Below are positions 24,609-33,936 of a stretch of 64,000 bases of DNA, piece by piece. The position numbers and the translations under genes were made by a program. Location of the stretch: positions 1 to 64,000 of the forward strand of contig JANQSN010000056.1 in NCBI GenBank assembly GCA_028284045.1, given 5' to 3'. The DNA is from Alphaproteobacteria bacterium (GTDB lineage: Bacteria; Pseudomonadota; Alphaproteobacteria; DSM-16000; Inquilinaceae). The first letter of the stretch is position 1, and every line of letters starts with the position of its first letter. Under the pieces are notes generated by a model that worked only from the letters and a program-made list of their open reading frames with translations, made no database searches and was not told where the DNA came from.

Positions 24609-26165
24609 GTGACGCCACGGCATGCCCGTGGGCGAGACGCGGCCCTGGCCCGCGTCGGGGTCATCGACCAGCACCTGCCGGACGGCCCGTTGCCGCCGGG
24701 ACAGATCGTCCTGCTGCTGCCTCGCCGGACCATGCACTGGGAAGACCTGTTGCACAGCTATCGCGTGATCGAGCGGCAAACCGGCTTCATGCCGGTCATG
24801 GTCCTGGCGACGCCCGAGCTTGAGAACCACCCCGGCCCGGCGCGGCGCCAGGGGATCAACTTCATCGCGGTGGCGGCCGTGCCGCAGCAGGACCAGGGCC
24901 ATTTCCGCTTTGCCGCGGGTGTCGCAAGGGCGCTGCGGCGCCTCGGCCTACCCGGCCGACTCGCTGCCCGCCTGCTGGCGAGCGAGCGCATCCGCCACGG
25001 CTCGGTCGTCGGGTTGGCACGCCTGGCGGTGACGCGGGTCTGGCTTCGCCGGCAGTGCCGGCAAGCCGCCCGGCTGCTGGAGGCGCTGTCGCCGGCGGCG
25101 CTGCTGCTGTCGGGGGATCGGGAGCTGGGCCCCTTTCCGGCGTGGCAACGCGCCGCCCGCGATCGCCGGGTGCCGTGCGTGGTGGCCGGCGTAACGTTGC
25201 CGTCGCCGGACAGCGATGCCTTCGGGCGGTTCCATCGCGCGCGGTTCTTTGCCGGGATTGGGCAGGCGGCGCCGCTCATCAACCTCGTCGCCGCGTGGTG
25301 CTTTCCGCGCCAGTGCCGCCGGGCGGACGGCCGGCGGCTGCTGTTCACCCCGGGCTGGCTGACCCTGGCGCTGGCGCTGGCGGGCATGCGCATACCGATG
25401 CCCTGGGTGCAGGGCAGCAACAGCGATGCCATCCTGACGGACTGCGAGGCCCGCAAGGCCCTCTACGTGGCAAACGGTATTCCCGCGGCCCGCGTTCGGA
25501 TCACCGGCCGTGTCCTCTATGACGACCTGTTCCGTCTGGCGGCATCGAAGGCCGATCTGCGCCGGCGGCTGCTTGATGACCTGGCGATGCCGGCCGATCT
25601 GCCGATCGTCCTGGTTTCCGTTCCGGCGTCCGCGGAACACGGCCTGATGGACGCCCGGACGCACTATGAGAAGATAGAAGAATTACTGGATCATCTAGCT
25701 TCGTTGAATGCCAACATCATTCTGTCACTGCACCCGCGATCCGATCGGCAAGATTATGCGAAGCGGATAAGGGAAACCAAGCTGCGGCTGCTCGACAAAC
25801 CGCTGTTTCAATACATGGCTGCGGCAGACGTCTTTGTCTGTGAAGCGTCGACGACGATCGATTGGGCGATCTTGTGCGGCGTGCCGACGGTCGATCTCCA
25901 GCACAGCGGGATTCGCATAGAGACATGGCGGGAATTCCCCGGCGTCCTGGCGTTCGATCGGCTCGATGAGGCGATGGAGGCGATCGACCGTCTGATCCGG
26001 GATCCGGCGACGCACGCCCGATTGCAGGCCGCGCAGATGGACGGGCGGGACCGGATCTGCCTCTTCGACGGCAAATGTGCGGACCGGTTCCGGGCGGTTT
26101 TGGAGAGCATCTGTGCACCGCGGGACTCGTCCGTCGATCGGCGCCTGCCGGCCGGTTCTCGGTGA
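24609..26165 (+). CDS. GT-B-like surface-carbohydrate transferase with LHP motif (first of four)
   Basis: 518 residues, GTG start 11 bases after the HisH-like gene. I do not recognise a named family. The C-terminal half has the pattern of capsule/teichoic-acid transferases and KpsC-type enzymes: ITGRVLYDDLF (298-308), ILSLHPRSD (371-379), then FVCEASTTIDWAILCGVPTV (409-428), where the Ser/Thr cluster would bind donor phosphate. The N-terminal half (VLLLPRRTMHWEDLL, ALLLSGDRELG) is the acceptor domain. There is no EX7E motif. Bases from about 25660 to 25850 are AT-richer than the rest. A CMP-nonulosonate donor is possible but inferred. Confidence 0.6.
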   Translation: MTPRHARGRDAALARVGVIDQHLPDGPLPPGQIVLLLPRRTMHWEDLLHSYRVIERQTGFMPVMVLATPELENHPGPARRQGINFIAVAAVPQQDQGHFRFAAGVARALRRLGLPGRLAARLLASERIRHGSVVGLARLAVTRVWLRRQCRQAARLLEALSPAALLLSGDRELGPFPAWQRAARDRRVPCVVAGVTLPSPDSDAFGRFHRARFFAGIGQAAPLINLVAAWCFPRQCRRADGRRLLFTPGWLTLALALAGMRIPMPWVQGSNSDAILTDCEARKALYVANGIPAARVRITGRVLYDDLFRLAASKADLRRRLLDDLAMPADLPIVLVSVPASAEHGLMDARTHYEKIEELLDHLASLNANIILSLHPRSDRQDYAKRIRETKLRLLDKPLFQYMAAADVFVCEASTTIDWAILCGVPTVDLQHSGIRIETWREFPGVLAFDRLDEAMEAIDRLIRDPATHARLQAAQMDGRDRICLFDGKCADRFRAVLESICAPRDSSVDRRLPAGSR

Positions 26166-26176
26166 GGGAGAGGTAG

Positions 26177-27154
26177 ATGGCCGCGCTCGACGACATACAC
26201 GACGCCGACTTCGAAAAGCATGTTCACCAACTCGTCGAGAAAGATATAGAAGATCTTCTCGCGAGCAAGGATCAGTTCGTTGAGAATTGTTGTCCTGCTT
26301 GCGGCAGTGATGTGAAAGTGTTTTCTTTTTCGACAAAAGGAATGACGCACGTCCGTTGTGCCATGTGTCGGACGTTGTTCATTTCGCCAGGGCCGGACAA
26401 CGATACCTGCATAGCCTTTGCCCAGAACAGCCAAGGATTGGCGTTCTGGCGGGAGAACATGCCGGCACGCATCCGAGAGCGGCGCCAGCCGATGTACCGG
26501 GAGCGGGCCGACTATGTCGGGGCGGTGGTTCGCCAGCACGCGTGCCGACCGCGCCGGGTTCTTGAGATTGGCGCCGGTAACGGCGAATTGGCGCTCGTGC
26601 TGTTGGAGCAGATGCCGCAGATCGAAGAGTACTGGGTGCTCGAACCCCAACCGATCGGTGTAGAAGACCCAAGATTCCATCTGATGGATGCCTTAGGGGA
26701 GCCGGAACAGCAGGGTTACTTTGATTTGATCTTGATGTTCGAAGTGATCGAGCATATTCCGAGGCCCGCGCACATTCTGGAATGTGTTAAGAAATCTCTA
26801 TCGGGAAACGGTATTTTTATTTTGTCGACACCGAATGAAAATGGGGTGGATACTCGGCTGTTCGGCCGGAATTCCATGAATCTGCCGTTCGATCATGTCG
26901 CACTCTACAATCCTTTATCGATCAAGCTCCTACTCGCCCGGTCCGGATTAAGTGCTCTCAACGTCGAGACGCCTGGTGTTCTTGATGTCGAGGTAATGAA
27001 GCGAGGCCTTGATGATGGAATCCTTGATCTGGCAGACAATCCAGCGCTGCGGTTTCTCCTGACGGATGGGTACGATATGCGGCAACGCTTCCAGGCATTC
27101 CTGCAGAAGAATCTGCTGTCTTCCCACATGCGGGTGATCGCCCGGGCGGGCTGA
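26177..27154 (+). CDS. zinc-ribbon SAM methyltransferase
   Basis: 325 residues. A zinc ribbon (CPAC at 39-42, CAMC at 61-64) precedes a class I SAM domain with VLEIGAGNGELAL at 128-140 and LMFEVIEHIPRPAHIL, where the Glu-His pair is typical of sugar C/O-methyltransferases. The C-terminal third (FDHVALYNPLSIKLLLARSG) is as in UbiE/TylF-like sugar enzymes. A strong RBS (GAGGTAG at 26170-26176) precedes the ATG. The gene is clearly AT-richer than its neighbours, suggesting separate acquisition. Probably methylates a sugar of the glycan; position unknown. Confidence 0.72.
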   Translation: MAALDDIHDADFEKHVHQLVEKDIEDLLASKDQFVENCCPACGSDVKVFSFSTKGMTHVRCAMCRTLFISPGPDNDTCIAFAQNSQGLAFWRENMPARIRERRQPMYRERADYVGAVVRQHACRPRRVLEIGAGNGELALVLLEQMPQIEEYWVLEPQPIGVEDPRFHLMDALGEPEQQGYFDLILMFEVIEHIPRPAHILECVKKSLSGNGIFILSTPNENGVDTRLFGRNSMNLPFDHVALYNPLSIKLLLARSGLSALNVETPGVLDVEVMKRGLDDGILDLADNPALRFLLTDGYDMRQRFQAFLQKNLLSSHMRVIARAG

Positions 27155-27205
27155 TGCGGGCGGAGGACGGGTGTTGCGGGCCGGGGACGGGATCGGGCGG
27201 TATCG

Positions 27206-28579
27206 ATGACGGTGGGTAAGTGGCTGCGGACGGCAGGCCGTCGGTCGGCGTTCGTTGCGGCAAGGGGGGTGGTCGGCGCAGCCCCCCATCTGCCCGGGGA
27301 CGGTGATGCCTGGCTGGCGCGCAGGGCCGCGGCGCGCATCGCCCGGCGCTGCCGCGTCCTGTCGCAACCCGATGCCGGGGTGCCGACGGCGCCGACTGTC
27401 CTGGTGATGAGCGCGTTCCGCTTCTGGAGCGACCTGGACCTGCTGAAGGAGGTCGGTCGCCTCCGGCTGGTCGAGACGCCGACGGACCATTTCCAGGCGA
27501 TCAACGCGCTGTTCGGCGATGGCGGCGAGACCGCGGATCACGATCGAGAAAACGGCGAGCGTCACGTTCGGTTCGCCGCGTCGGTGCTGCGGGAACTGCG
27601 CCGGGTGATGCCGTTCGATGCGTTGATCGCGCCGTCCTTGTTCTACCGCTACCTTCATCCCTGGGCGCAGGCCTGCCGGGTGTCCGGGATCCCGTTCATC
27701 GGCCTGCACAAGGAGTTCACGGTTCTGGACGGCTCGAACGTCCAGGCCGCCATCGATCTGTTCCGCGCGGAGCGGATGACCTTCCACGGGACCCATGCGC
27801 TGGTGGTCAGCGAGACCGCCAGGCAGGTCATCGCCCAGGGCGGCGTGGCCGAGGCCGACCGCATCCGCGTGGTCGGCCTGCCGCGCATGGACCGGCTGTT
27901 CGATCCCGACAGCCCCTGGCGCCGCCGCCAGGACCGGCGACCCCGGATCACGCTGTTCTCCTTCCCGCACTACTGCGGCAACCTGGAGGTGGCCGAGCGG
28001 CGGTCGAAGCTGTTCAGCAAATGGGACCACCACGGGTTCGTCGACCTGTTCCGCAACGTTCATGCCGCCTTCGCCGAGGTGGCCTTGGAACGGCCGGATG
28101 CGGAGATGGTGATCAAGCCCAAGACGGTCGTCGACTGGTGGGTGCGCGAGATCGAGGCCGTGGTGCAGCAGGAGGCCGGCCGCCCCCTGGACAGCATTCC
28201 CAACTGCCATGTCGTCAACCGGCCGGCCCACGACCTGATCCGCGACTGCGACGCCATCGTCGCCTTCAATTCGACGGTCATCCTGGAGGCCGCGATCCTG
28301 GGCCGCAGCGCCATCGTGCCGTTGTTCGACGAGGCCTGCGGTCGGCATGCGGAAAACGTCTATCTGCGCGAGGTGATGGACGCGTTCGCCGCCGTGCCGT
28401 CGAAGGCGGCGCTGAAGGCGGCCCTGCACGCGGCGCTGGACGGACACCCGCCGGTCGGCCGCACCGGCGCGGACGGCAAGAGCGCGGCCTTCCGCCGATA
28501 TCTGGGCTATGACGATGCCGGCAGCACGGCCCGGGTGGTCGACGCCATCGAACAGGCCGTCCAAGGCGCATGGCCGTGA
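27206..28579 (+). CDS. GT-B-like surface-carbohydrate transferase (second of four)
   Basis: 457 residues. No named family recognised. It shares the C-terminal layout of the 24609 protein: VVGLPRMDRLF (222-232; compare GLPR-D in CDP-glycerol transferases), MVIKPKTVVDWW (301-312; KPK in place of KPHP), then VAFNSTVILEAAILGRSAIVPL (352-373). FSFPHYCGN and an N-terminal MSAFRFWSDLDLL segment are specific to it. It overlaps the next GT-B-like gene by ten bases. Likely cytosolic, moving a phosphate-linked donor to a lipid- or protein-bound glycan; donor unknown. Confidence 0.58.
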   Translation: MTVGKWLRTAGRRSAFVAARGVVGAAPHLPGDGDAWLARRAAARIARRCRVLSQPDAGVPTAPTVLVMSAFRFWSDLDLLKEVGRLRLVETPTDHFQAINALFGDGGETADHDRENGERHVRFAASVLRELRRVMPFDALIAPSLFYRYLHPWAQACRVSGIPFIGLHKEFTVLDGSNVQAAIDLFRAERMTFHGTHALVVSETARQVIAQGGVAEADRIRVVGLPRMDRLFDPDSPWRRRQDRRPRITLFSFPHYCGNLEVAERRSKLFSKWDHHGFVDLFRNVHAAFAEVALERPDAEMVIKPKTVVDWWVREIEAVVQQEAGRPLDSIPNCHVVNRPAHDLIRDCDAIVAFNSTVILEAAILGRSAIVPLFDEACGRHAENVYLREVMDAFAAVPSKAALKAALHAALDGHPPVGRTGADGKSAAFRRYLGYDDAGSTARVVDAIEQAVQGAWP

Positions 28580-30198
28580 CTGGTCCGATCCCGTTCACGC
28601 TGCGGGCGGTGGCCGGCCGCGCGGATTGGCGGCGCGGCTTCACCTGGCCGTTGGACTACCGCACGCTGCGCGATGCCCAGCTCAGCCTCGTCTCGGGCGT
28701 GGTCGCTGCCGTGGCCGCGATGCCCGCCGGGCCGGTGCGGACGCTCGCCATCCTCACGGGCGTGTCGGCGGCGATGATCGCCGCGCAATGGTCCTGGATC
28801 GCCCTGCACGGCGTGGCCGCGCGCCAGGCGGCCGTCGTGCTGGCGGACGCGCCGGACATGGTGGCACCGCTGCTGGGCGACGCGCCGCTGCCCGAAACCG
28901 GGGACGCCGCCGGCGCCTGGGTGAAGACGGCAGCGCCGCTCCGCCATGCCTGGGCCCGGCGGCTGGCGCGCACCGCGACGCTGGCCGGCGGGGCGGGGCG
29001 GTTCGCTCGCGCCGTGCTGGCGCCGGGGGCGCTGGCCCTGAGCCACAATCCGCTGATGATCGCGCACGCCCGCAAGACCGGTGCCGCGGTCCGCTTCAGC
29101 CATGCCGAGCGCTGGCTCGCCCGCGCCCGGGCAGCCAGCCCGGGGCCCGACCCGGCGGTCGCGGCGGCGGCGGATGCGCTGATGGGCGGCTTGGGACCGG
29201 CCCTGTCCCATCTGCCGGACGACGTGGCGGCCCGCGTCGCTCGGGCGGTCCGCCGGGACCTGGCGCCGCTGGTCACCGCGGCCTCGGCGGACCTGGCTGG
29301 GTTCGCCCGCGTGGCGCCGGCCGATCTGCGGTTGTGGGCCGGAACGCCCAGCTACTACCCCGTGCGCGCACTCGCCCTGGCGGCCGCGCCCAAGGGGGGG
29401 CGGCTGACCAGCTTCGACCATGGCGGCTCGCTATCCATGGTGGACGAACCCGACACGATTGCGCTGCGCGATCTGATGGTGCCCGACGCATACGTGATGC
29501 CGGGGGCCGAGGCGGTGCGTCTGTTCCGCCAGGGCAATCCGTCCGCCGCGCCGGACGGCGCATGGCCGGTCACCCTGACGGCGGGCGCGGGCGATCCGAA
29601 ATTCCGCCGCGCTGCCGCCGCGCTGCCGCTGAGCGGTGGCCGGCGCGCCCGCGTGCTCTACCCGACCACCGTGTTCCGCGGGATCCGCCAGAACATGCCG
29701 CCGCTGCTGCCCGACCCGGTGGCGCTGGACCTGCAGCTTTCGGTGGTCGAGGCGGTGGAGGCGGCGGGCTTGCCGGTGGCCGTCAAGCCGCATCCGGAAA
29801 GCAGCCTCTACGGCTTGGCGCACCCGCTGGAAGGCCGGGTGCCGCTGGACCGCCGGCCCTTCGCCGAGGCCCTGGCCGACGCCGACCTGCTGGTCTTCGA
29901 CTACCCGCAGAGCACGGCCTTCTGGGAGGCGCTGTGCACCGACCGGCCGGTCATCCTGGTGGACGCAGGCATTACCCGGTTCCACACCGCGGCGCGGGCG
30001 CTGATCGACCGGCGGTGCCGCGTGGTGCCGGCGGCCATCGGCCCGGACGGCCGGGTCGTGCCGGACGCGCCGGCGCTTGAGGCAGCGCTGACGGGTGCGC
30101 TGACGGCGCCGGACGACGGCGATCCCAGCCTGTTTGCCGCAGTGTTCGCGGGCGATGATCACGACGGAGATTCCAGCGCTTGGCGACATATCTCCTGA
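28570..30198 (+). CDS. large protein with KPHP/QST GT-B-like C-terminus (third of four)
   Basis: 542 residues. The first ~250 residues are Ala-rich helices I cannot place; a weakly hydrophobic stretch at about 38-75 is not a clear membrane anchor. The C-terminal half shows LVAWAG-like strand LRLWAGTPSYYPVRAL, SFDHGGSLSM, RVLYPTTVFRG, AVKPHPESSLYG (404-415) and VFDYPQSTAFWEAL (442-455). KPHP followed by QST-x-WEAL is reminiscent of bacterial Kdo transferases and related capsule enzymes, which use CMP-activated acids. It overlaps the preceding gene by ten bases and the epimerase by 19. Confidence 0.55.
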   Translation: MAVTGPIPFTLRAVAGRADWRRGFTWPLDYRTLRDAQLSLVSGVVAAVAAMPAGPVRTLAILTGVSAAMIAAQWSWIALHGVAARQAAVVLADAPDMVAPLLGDAPLPETGDAAGAWVKTAAPLRHAWARRLARTATLAGGAGRFARAVLAPGALALSHNPLMIAHARKTGAAVRFSHAERWLARARAASPGPDPAVAAAADALMGGLGPALSHLPDDVAARVARAVRRDLAPLVTAASADLAGFARVAPADLRLWAGTPSYYPVRALALAAAPKGGRLTSFDHGGSLSMVDEPDTIALRDLMVPDAYVMPGAEAVRLFRQGNPSAAPDGAWPVTLTAGAGDPKFRRAAAALPLSGGRRARVLYPTTVFRGIRQNMPPLLPDPVALDLQLSVVEAVEAAGLPVAVKPHPESSLYGLAHPLEGRVPLDRRPFAEALADADLLVFDYPQSTAFWEALCTDRPVILVDAGITRFHTAARALIDRRCRVVPAAIGPDGRVVPDAPALEAALTGALTAPDDGDPSLFAAVFAGDDHDGDSSAWRHIS

Positions 30199-31133
30199 CC
30201 GGCGGCGCCGGTTTCATCGGCAGCCATCTGTGCCGCCATCTGCTGGGGCAGGGGGCGACGGTCGTGGTGGTGGACAACCTGTCCACCGGCCTGCGCGCCA
30301 ATGTGCCGGCGGCCGCCCGCCTTCTGGAATTGGACCTGACCCGGCGCGACTTCGCCGACGACCTGCCGGACGAGCGGTTCGATGCGGTGATCCACCTGGC
30401 GGCGCAGTCCTCCGGCGACGTGTCGATGGACGATCCGGTCCACGATCTGGACGTCAATGCCCGGTCCACCTTGGCCTTGGCGCACTGGGCGCTGGCGCGG
30501 GGCATCCGGCGCTTCCTCTACGGCAGTTCCATGTCGGTCTATGGCGCCGTCGACGCGCTGCCGATCGCGGAGACGGCGCAGGCCCGGCCGCTCAGCTTCT
30601 ACGGCGCCTCCAAACTCGCCTCGGAGCTGATGCTGTCCATCATGGCCGGGCGCGGCCTCTCGCCCACCTGCTTCCGCATCTTCAGTTGCTACGGCCCCGG
30701 CCAGAACCTGGGCAACAAGCGCCAGGGCATGGTCAGCATCTACCTGGCGCATCTCTTGGAAGACGGCGCCGTGACCGTCACCGGCAGCCTGGACCGCAGC
30801 CGGGACCTCGTCCATGTCGACGATGTGGTGGACGCCTTCGCCCGGGCGCTCGACAGGCCGGCGACCCCGCATCTCACCTACAATCTCGGCGCCGGCCGGG
30901 AGATCACGGTGCGCGAGATGCTGGTTCGGATGACCGGCCTGCTCGGCCTGGACATGGCCCAAGCGGTGACCGAAGGCCCCGGCGCGGCGCATGACCAGCA
31001 GCGGGTGCTGGCCGACATCGCCCGAGCCGGTGCGGCGCTGGGCTGGCGCCCCGCCACCCGCTTCGAAGACGGGCTGGCCGGCATGGTGGCGTGGGCGCAA
31101 GACGCCGTGAAACGCCGGCCAAGCGCTTCGTAA
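30180..31133 (+). CDS. NAD-dependent nucleotide-sugar epimerase/dehydratase
   Basis: 317 residues, TTG start 19 bases inside the previous gene. Extended SDR: LTGGAGFIGSHL (6-17), VDNLSTGLRANV (31-42, NAD ribose binding as in GalE), FLYGSSMSVYG (112-122) and Y141/K145 in SFYGASK. The late YNLGAGREITVREML is the usual sugar-binding domain. It is close to UDP-glucose 4-epimerase-like proteins, so C4 epimerisation of a UDP-hexose(amine) is the likeliest reaction; a dehydratase is possible. It serves donor supply for the second half of the island. Confidence 0.8.
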   Translation: MATYLLTGGAGFIGSHLCRHLLGQGATVVVVDNLSTGLRANVPAAARLLELDLTRRDFADDLPDERFDAVIHLAAQSSGDVSMDDPVHDLDVNARSTLALAHWALARGIRRFLYGSSMSVYGAVDALPIAETAQARPLSFYGASKLASELMLSIMAGRGLSPTCFRIFSCYGPGQNLGNKRQGMVSIYLAHLLEDGAVTVTGSLDRSRDLVHVDDVVDAFARALDRPATPHLTYNLGAGREITVREMLVRMTGLLGLDMAQAVTEGPGAAHDQQRVLADIARAGAALGWRPATRFEDGLAGMVAWAQDAVKRRPSAS

Positions 31134-31146
31134 GAGGAAGATCTAC

Positions 31147-31893
31147 ATGCGAGTTCCGGATATTGAGGACGGCTACCTTGTTCTTGGTATTGGAGCGGCG
31201 AACCAATGGGCCTCCGTCATACAGAGCGCGTTCGTGAGAGATGGATCGATCGCGTGGTTGGGTCATGAAGCCCGTCATGAGAATGTCATGGGGGTGAATA
31301 GTGATGACTGTATCTTCTCGCAGCCAAGCGAATCGACGGCAATCTTATCTCAGAATACGTGTTACATGATAAGAACGGGGGCGAGCGTTACGAGGGTGCC
31401 TTTCTTTCGTAGAGGCAGGGATTTTTTGGAAGTCAAGAAATGGGGTGGTGTTGCTGTTTCTCAAGATCGCGAAATTGAGAAGATCAATTTTAATGTTGTT
31501 GTCGAGCGATTAAGAGATCAAACTTTATCATTCCCCAATCTGTTTATGAGTGTGGATCTGCCAAATGGAACAATTATCTCTCCTGTCAAATACTTGAATT
31601 TCCCTCAATCGAGTGGAAATTATCTTCAATTCATGACAGGAAGAGTGCTTTACTTCGATCAAGACTGGCAACTATGCTATATCGCCGCCCATTCCCATGC
31701 GGGAGACGAATGGCACATCGAAATCTGTCGGGCTGCTCCCGTCAACAATCTTACGGGACGGCCGTGGGGCAAGAAATCAAAGATGATTGAGAGGTTTCGG
31801 TGCATCCCGTTTTTCGGAAAATTCATGACAACTCACGATTTTTCCGAAGTTTCTATTGAAAACGGCAGTGTTTATTTCTTTCAATATGTCTGA
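31147..31893 (+). CDS. AT-rich orphan protein of unknown function
   Basis: 248 residues with a good RBS (AGAGGAAG about 31132-31139). I do not recognise it. It has no signal peptide, no membrane segment and no obvious catalytic motif. It is rich in short beta-strand-like segments (GYLVLGIGAA, FMSVDLPNGTII, RVLYFDQDWQLCYIAAHSHAGDEWHIEI, GSVYFFQYV), which suggests an all-beta fold. The base composition is far from its neighbours: 23 of 60 bases from 31441 are G or C. Codon use is correspondingly unlike the island. It is in line with the flanking genes (14 bases after the epimerase), so it is transcribed with them. Likely recently acquired. Confidence 0.65.
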   Translation: MRVPDIEDGYLVLGIGAANQWASVIQSAFVRDGSIAWLGHEARHENVMGVNSDDCIFSQPSESTAILSQNTCYMIRTGASVTRVPFFRRGRDFLEVKKWGGVAVSQDREIEKINFNVVVERLRDQTLSFPNLFMSVDLPNGTIISPVKYLNFPQSSGNYLQFMTGRVLYFDQDWQLCYIAAHSHAGDEWHIEICRAAPVNNLTGRPWGKKSKMIERFRCIPFFGKFMTTHDFSEVSIENGSVYFFQYV

Positions 31894-31934
31894 GTTTCTG
31901 GCGTAAATTGGCAACTGACCTGAGGAGTCTTGAG

Positions 31935-32831
31935 GTGGAGATAGCGTGCCGGCTTTGCGGTCATCGTGGCCACACGGTCGTGGGCGAAGAGGTCGGCAAC
32001 GCGCCGGAGGCCAAGGTCTACCGCTGCGGCGGCTGCGGTGTGGTCTTCCTGCACCCGATCATGACGCCGGCGGAGGAGAAGACCTTCTACGCCGCCGAGT
32101 TCGAAGCCTATATGAGCGCGCGCGCCGGCACCGAGTGGAACGACCCCGAGGAGATGTACAAGACCAACGCGGCGGAGACGACGCGCCGCAAGCGTCTGGT
32201 CGATCCGCTGCTGCGGCGGGATCAGACGGTGCTGGAGATCGGCAGCTCCAACGGCTTCTTCCTGCACGCTATTCGCGATCAGGTGGCCGGCGTCACCGGG
32301 GTGGAGCCCAGCATCGCCTTCCGCGACTATGCCAACAGCGTCGGCATCGAGACGGTCGAATACCTGGAGGACCTTAAGGGCCGCCGCTTCGACGTCATCA
32401 TCATCTACTACGTCCTGGAGCATATGCGCGACGGCGGCGCCTATCTGCGAGAGGTCGCCGACCATCTGGCCCCGGGCGGACAGGTGCTGCTGGAAGTGCC
32501 CAATGTCGAAGACGCGCTGGTCGCCTGGTACGACCTGCCGGAGTTTCGAAAGTTCTACTGGCAGAAGGCGCACTACTACTACTACGCGCCGGCAACCTTG
32601 CAGGCGCTGGCGGACAGCGCGGGGTTCCGGGCGGTGCTGACGCCGGAGCAGCGCTACGACCTGTCCAATCACATGATCTGGATGCGCGACCGCCGGCCCG
32701 GCGGGGCCGGCCGCTTCGCCGACCGCTTCACGGCCGTGCTGGAAGAGGCCTATGCCGACGCGCTGTGCCGCACCTGGGGCTGCGACACCATCTTCGCCGT
32801 GCTGACCCGCCGGGCGGACGCCGGCGCATGA
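31935..32831 (+). CDS. zinc-ribbon SAM methyltransferase
   Basis: 298 residues from GTG 31935, chosen because CTGAGGAG at 31919-31926 is a good ribosome site eight bases before it; an in-frame TTG at 31908 has none. Zinc ribbon CRLC (5-8) and CGGC (31-34), then class I SAM domain VLEIGSSNGFFL (99-110), YYVLEHMRDGGAYLREV and LLEVPNVEDAL. This arrangement is that of sugar C-methyltransferase-like proteins. It resembles in layout, not closely in sequence, the methyltransferase at 26177. The aminotransferase start overlaps its stop (ATGA). Confidence 0.75.
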   Translation: MEIACRLCGHRGHTVVGEEVGNAPEAKVYRCGGCGVVFLHPIMTPAEEKTFYAAEFEAYMSARAGTEWNDPEEMYKTNAAETTRRKRLVDPLLRRDQTVLEIGSSNGFFLHAIRDQVAGVTGVEPSIAFRDYANSVGIETVEYLEDLKGRRFDVIIIYYVLEHMRDGGAYLREVADHLAPGGQVLLEVPNVEDALVAWYDLPEFRKFYWQKAHYYYYAPATLQALADSAGFRAVLTPEQRYDLSNHMIWMRDRRPGGAGRFADRFTAVLEEAYADALCRTWGCDTIFAVLTRRADAGA

Positions 32832-33931
32832 CGTCTCCGGAACCGCGCCTCCATCTGGTAGCCCTGGCGCGCGACCGGGAGCACCGCGCGCTGCCGGAGG
32901 GCTTGGTCCTGCTGGACCGCAACGAGCGGGTCGCGCCGATCCCCGACGAATGCTTCGCCCGCCTGACGGCGCGGGTGTCGCAGGCGACCGTCTGCCGCTA
33001 TCCGAACCTGGCGCCGCTGTTGGACCGGCTGGGAAAGGCGACCGGGTTGGGGGCCGGCCGGGTGCTGCCGACGCTCGGCTCCGACGGGGCGATCCGCCGG
33101 CTGTTCCAATCGTTTCTGCGGCCGGGCGACCACGTGGTGACGGCCAGCCCGACCTACGCCATGTACGCCATCTATGCCGCCATGAACCAAGCCGGGGTGT
33201 GCGCGGTGCCCTATGGCGCCGACCTTGTGCTTGACGGCGACGCGGTGTTGCGGGCGATCGACGCGCATCGGCCGCGCATCGTCATCTTCGCCTGTCCGGA
33301 CCAGCCGACCGGCGCCGTCCTGCCGGCGGCGCTGCGCCGGGCCGTGGCAGAGCGCACCGCCGGCACCGGCACGCTGCTGGTCTTCGACGAGGCCTACTAT
33401 CCGTTCTGTACCGAAACCGCGCTGGATTTGGTGTCGGAGCACGACCATGTGGCGGTGCTGCGCAGCTTCTCCAAATCCGCCGGGTTCGCGGGCTTGCGCA
33501 TCGGCTACCTCGCCGCCAGCGAGCCGGTGGTGGCGGGTGCCGATCTGGTCCGCGGTGCGCATGAGGTGAACGGTGTGGCCGCGGCGGCGGCGCTGCTGGC
33601 GCTGGAGGATCCGACGCTGATCGACAGCCATCTGGCCCAGGTGACCCGCGGCCGTCGCGCCTTGGAGCGCCATGCCCGCGCCCTTGGGGTGGCGGCGCCG
33701 GATTGCCCCACCAACTTCCAGCTCCTGCAGTTCCGGGGCCTCGCCGACAGCGCCGGGGTGGTACGGGCGCTCCGCGACCAGGGGTACCTGGTGAAGGGGC
33801 CGCTGTCCGGCGCCGGCCTGGAGAACGCCGTCCGCGTCACCCTGGGCGATGAGGGCGTCATGGACACCTTCGGGGAGGCGCTCGGTCGCGCGTTGGCCGC
33901 CTCTGACGCAGCGGCCCCGTTGGTGGGCTGA
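32828..33931 (+). CDS. class I/II PLP aminotransferase, histidinol-phosphate aminotransferase-like
   Basis: 367 residues. LDRNERVAPIP (29-39) matches the HisC/CobD N-terminal LxxNE, LGSDGAIRRLFQSFLRPGD (83-101) the cofactor loop, ACPDQPTG (155-162), VFDEAYYPF (185-193) and the PLP lysine K216 in SFSKSAGFAGLRIGY. HisC-like enzymes transaminate phosphorylated amino-alcohols or amino acids rather than nucleotide sugars, so it may make an amino-acid or amino-alcohol decoration for the glycan. It is unlikely to replace PseC, which is a DegT-type enzyme. ATG 32828 is preferred for the ATGA overlap. Confidence 0.78.
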   Translation: MTSPEPRLHLVALARDREHRALPEGLVLLDRNERVAPIPDECFARLTARVSQATVCRYPNLAPLLDRLGKATGLGAGRVLPTLGSDGAIRRLFQSFLRPGDHVVTASPTYAMYAIYAAMNQAGVCAVPYGADLVLDGDAVLRAIDAHRPRIVIFACPDQPTGAVLPAALRRAVAERTAGTGTLLVFDEAYYPFCTETALDLVSEHDHVAVLRSFSKSAGFAGLRIGYLAASEPVVAGADLVRGAHEVNGVAAAAALLALEDPTLIDSHLAQVTRGRRALERHARALGVAAPDCPTNFQLLQFRGLADSAGVVRALRDQGYLVKGPLSGAGLENAVRVTLGDEGVMDTFGEALGRALAASDAAAPLVG

Positions 33932-33936
33932 CGGGA

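Noticed and set aside
32828..33931. PseC substitute (missing aminotransferase of the pseudaminate route)
   Set aside because: The enzyme is HisC-like (LxxNE, SFSKSAGF lysine), not of the DegT sugar aminotransferase fold group used by PseC and LegC.
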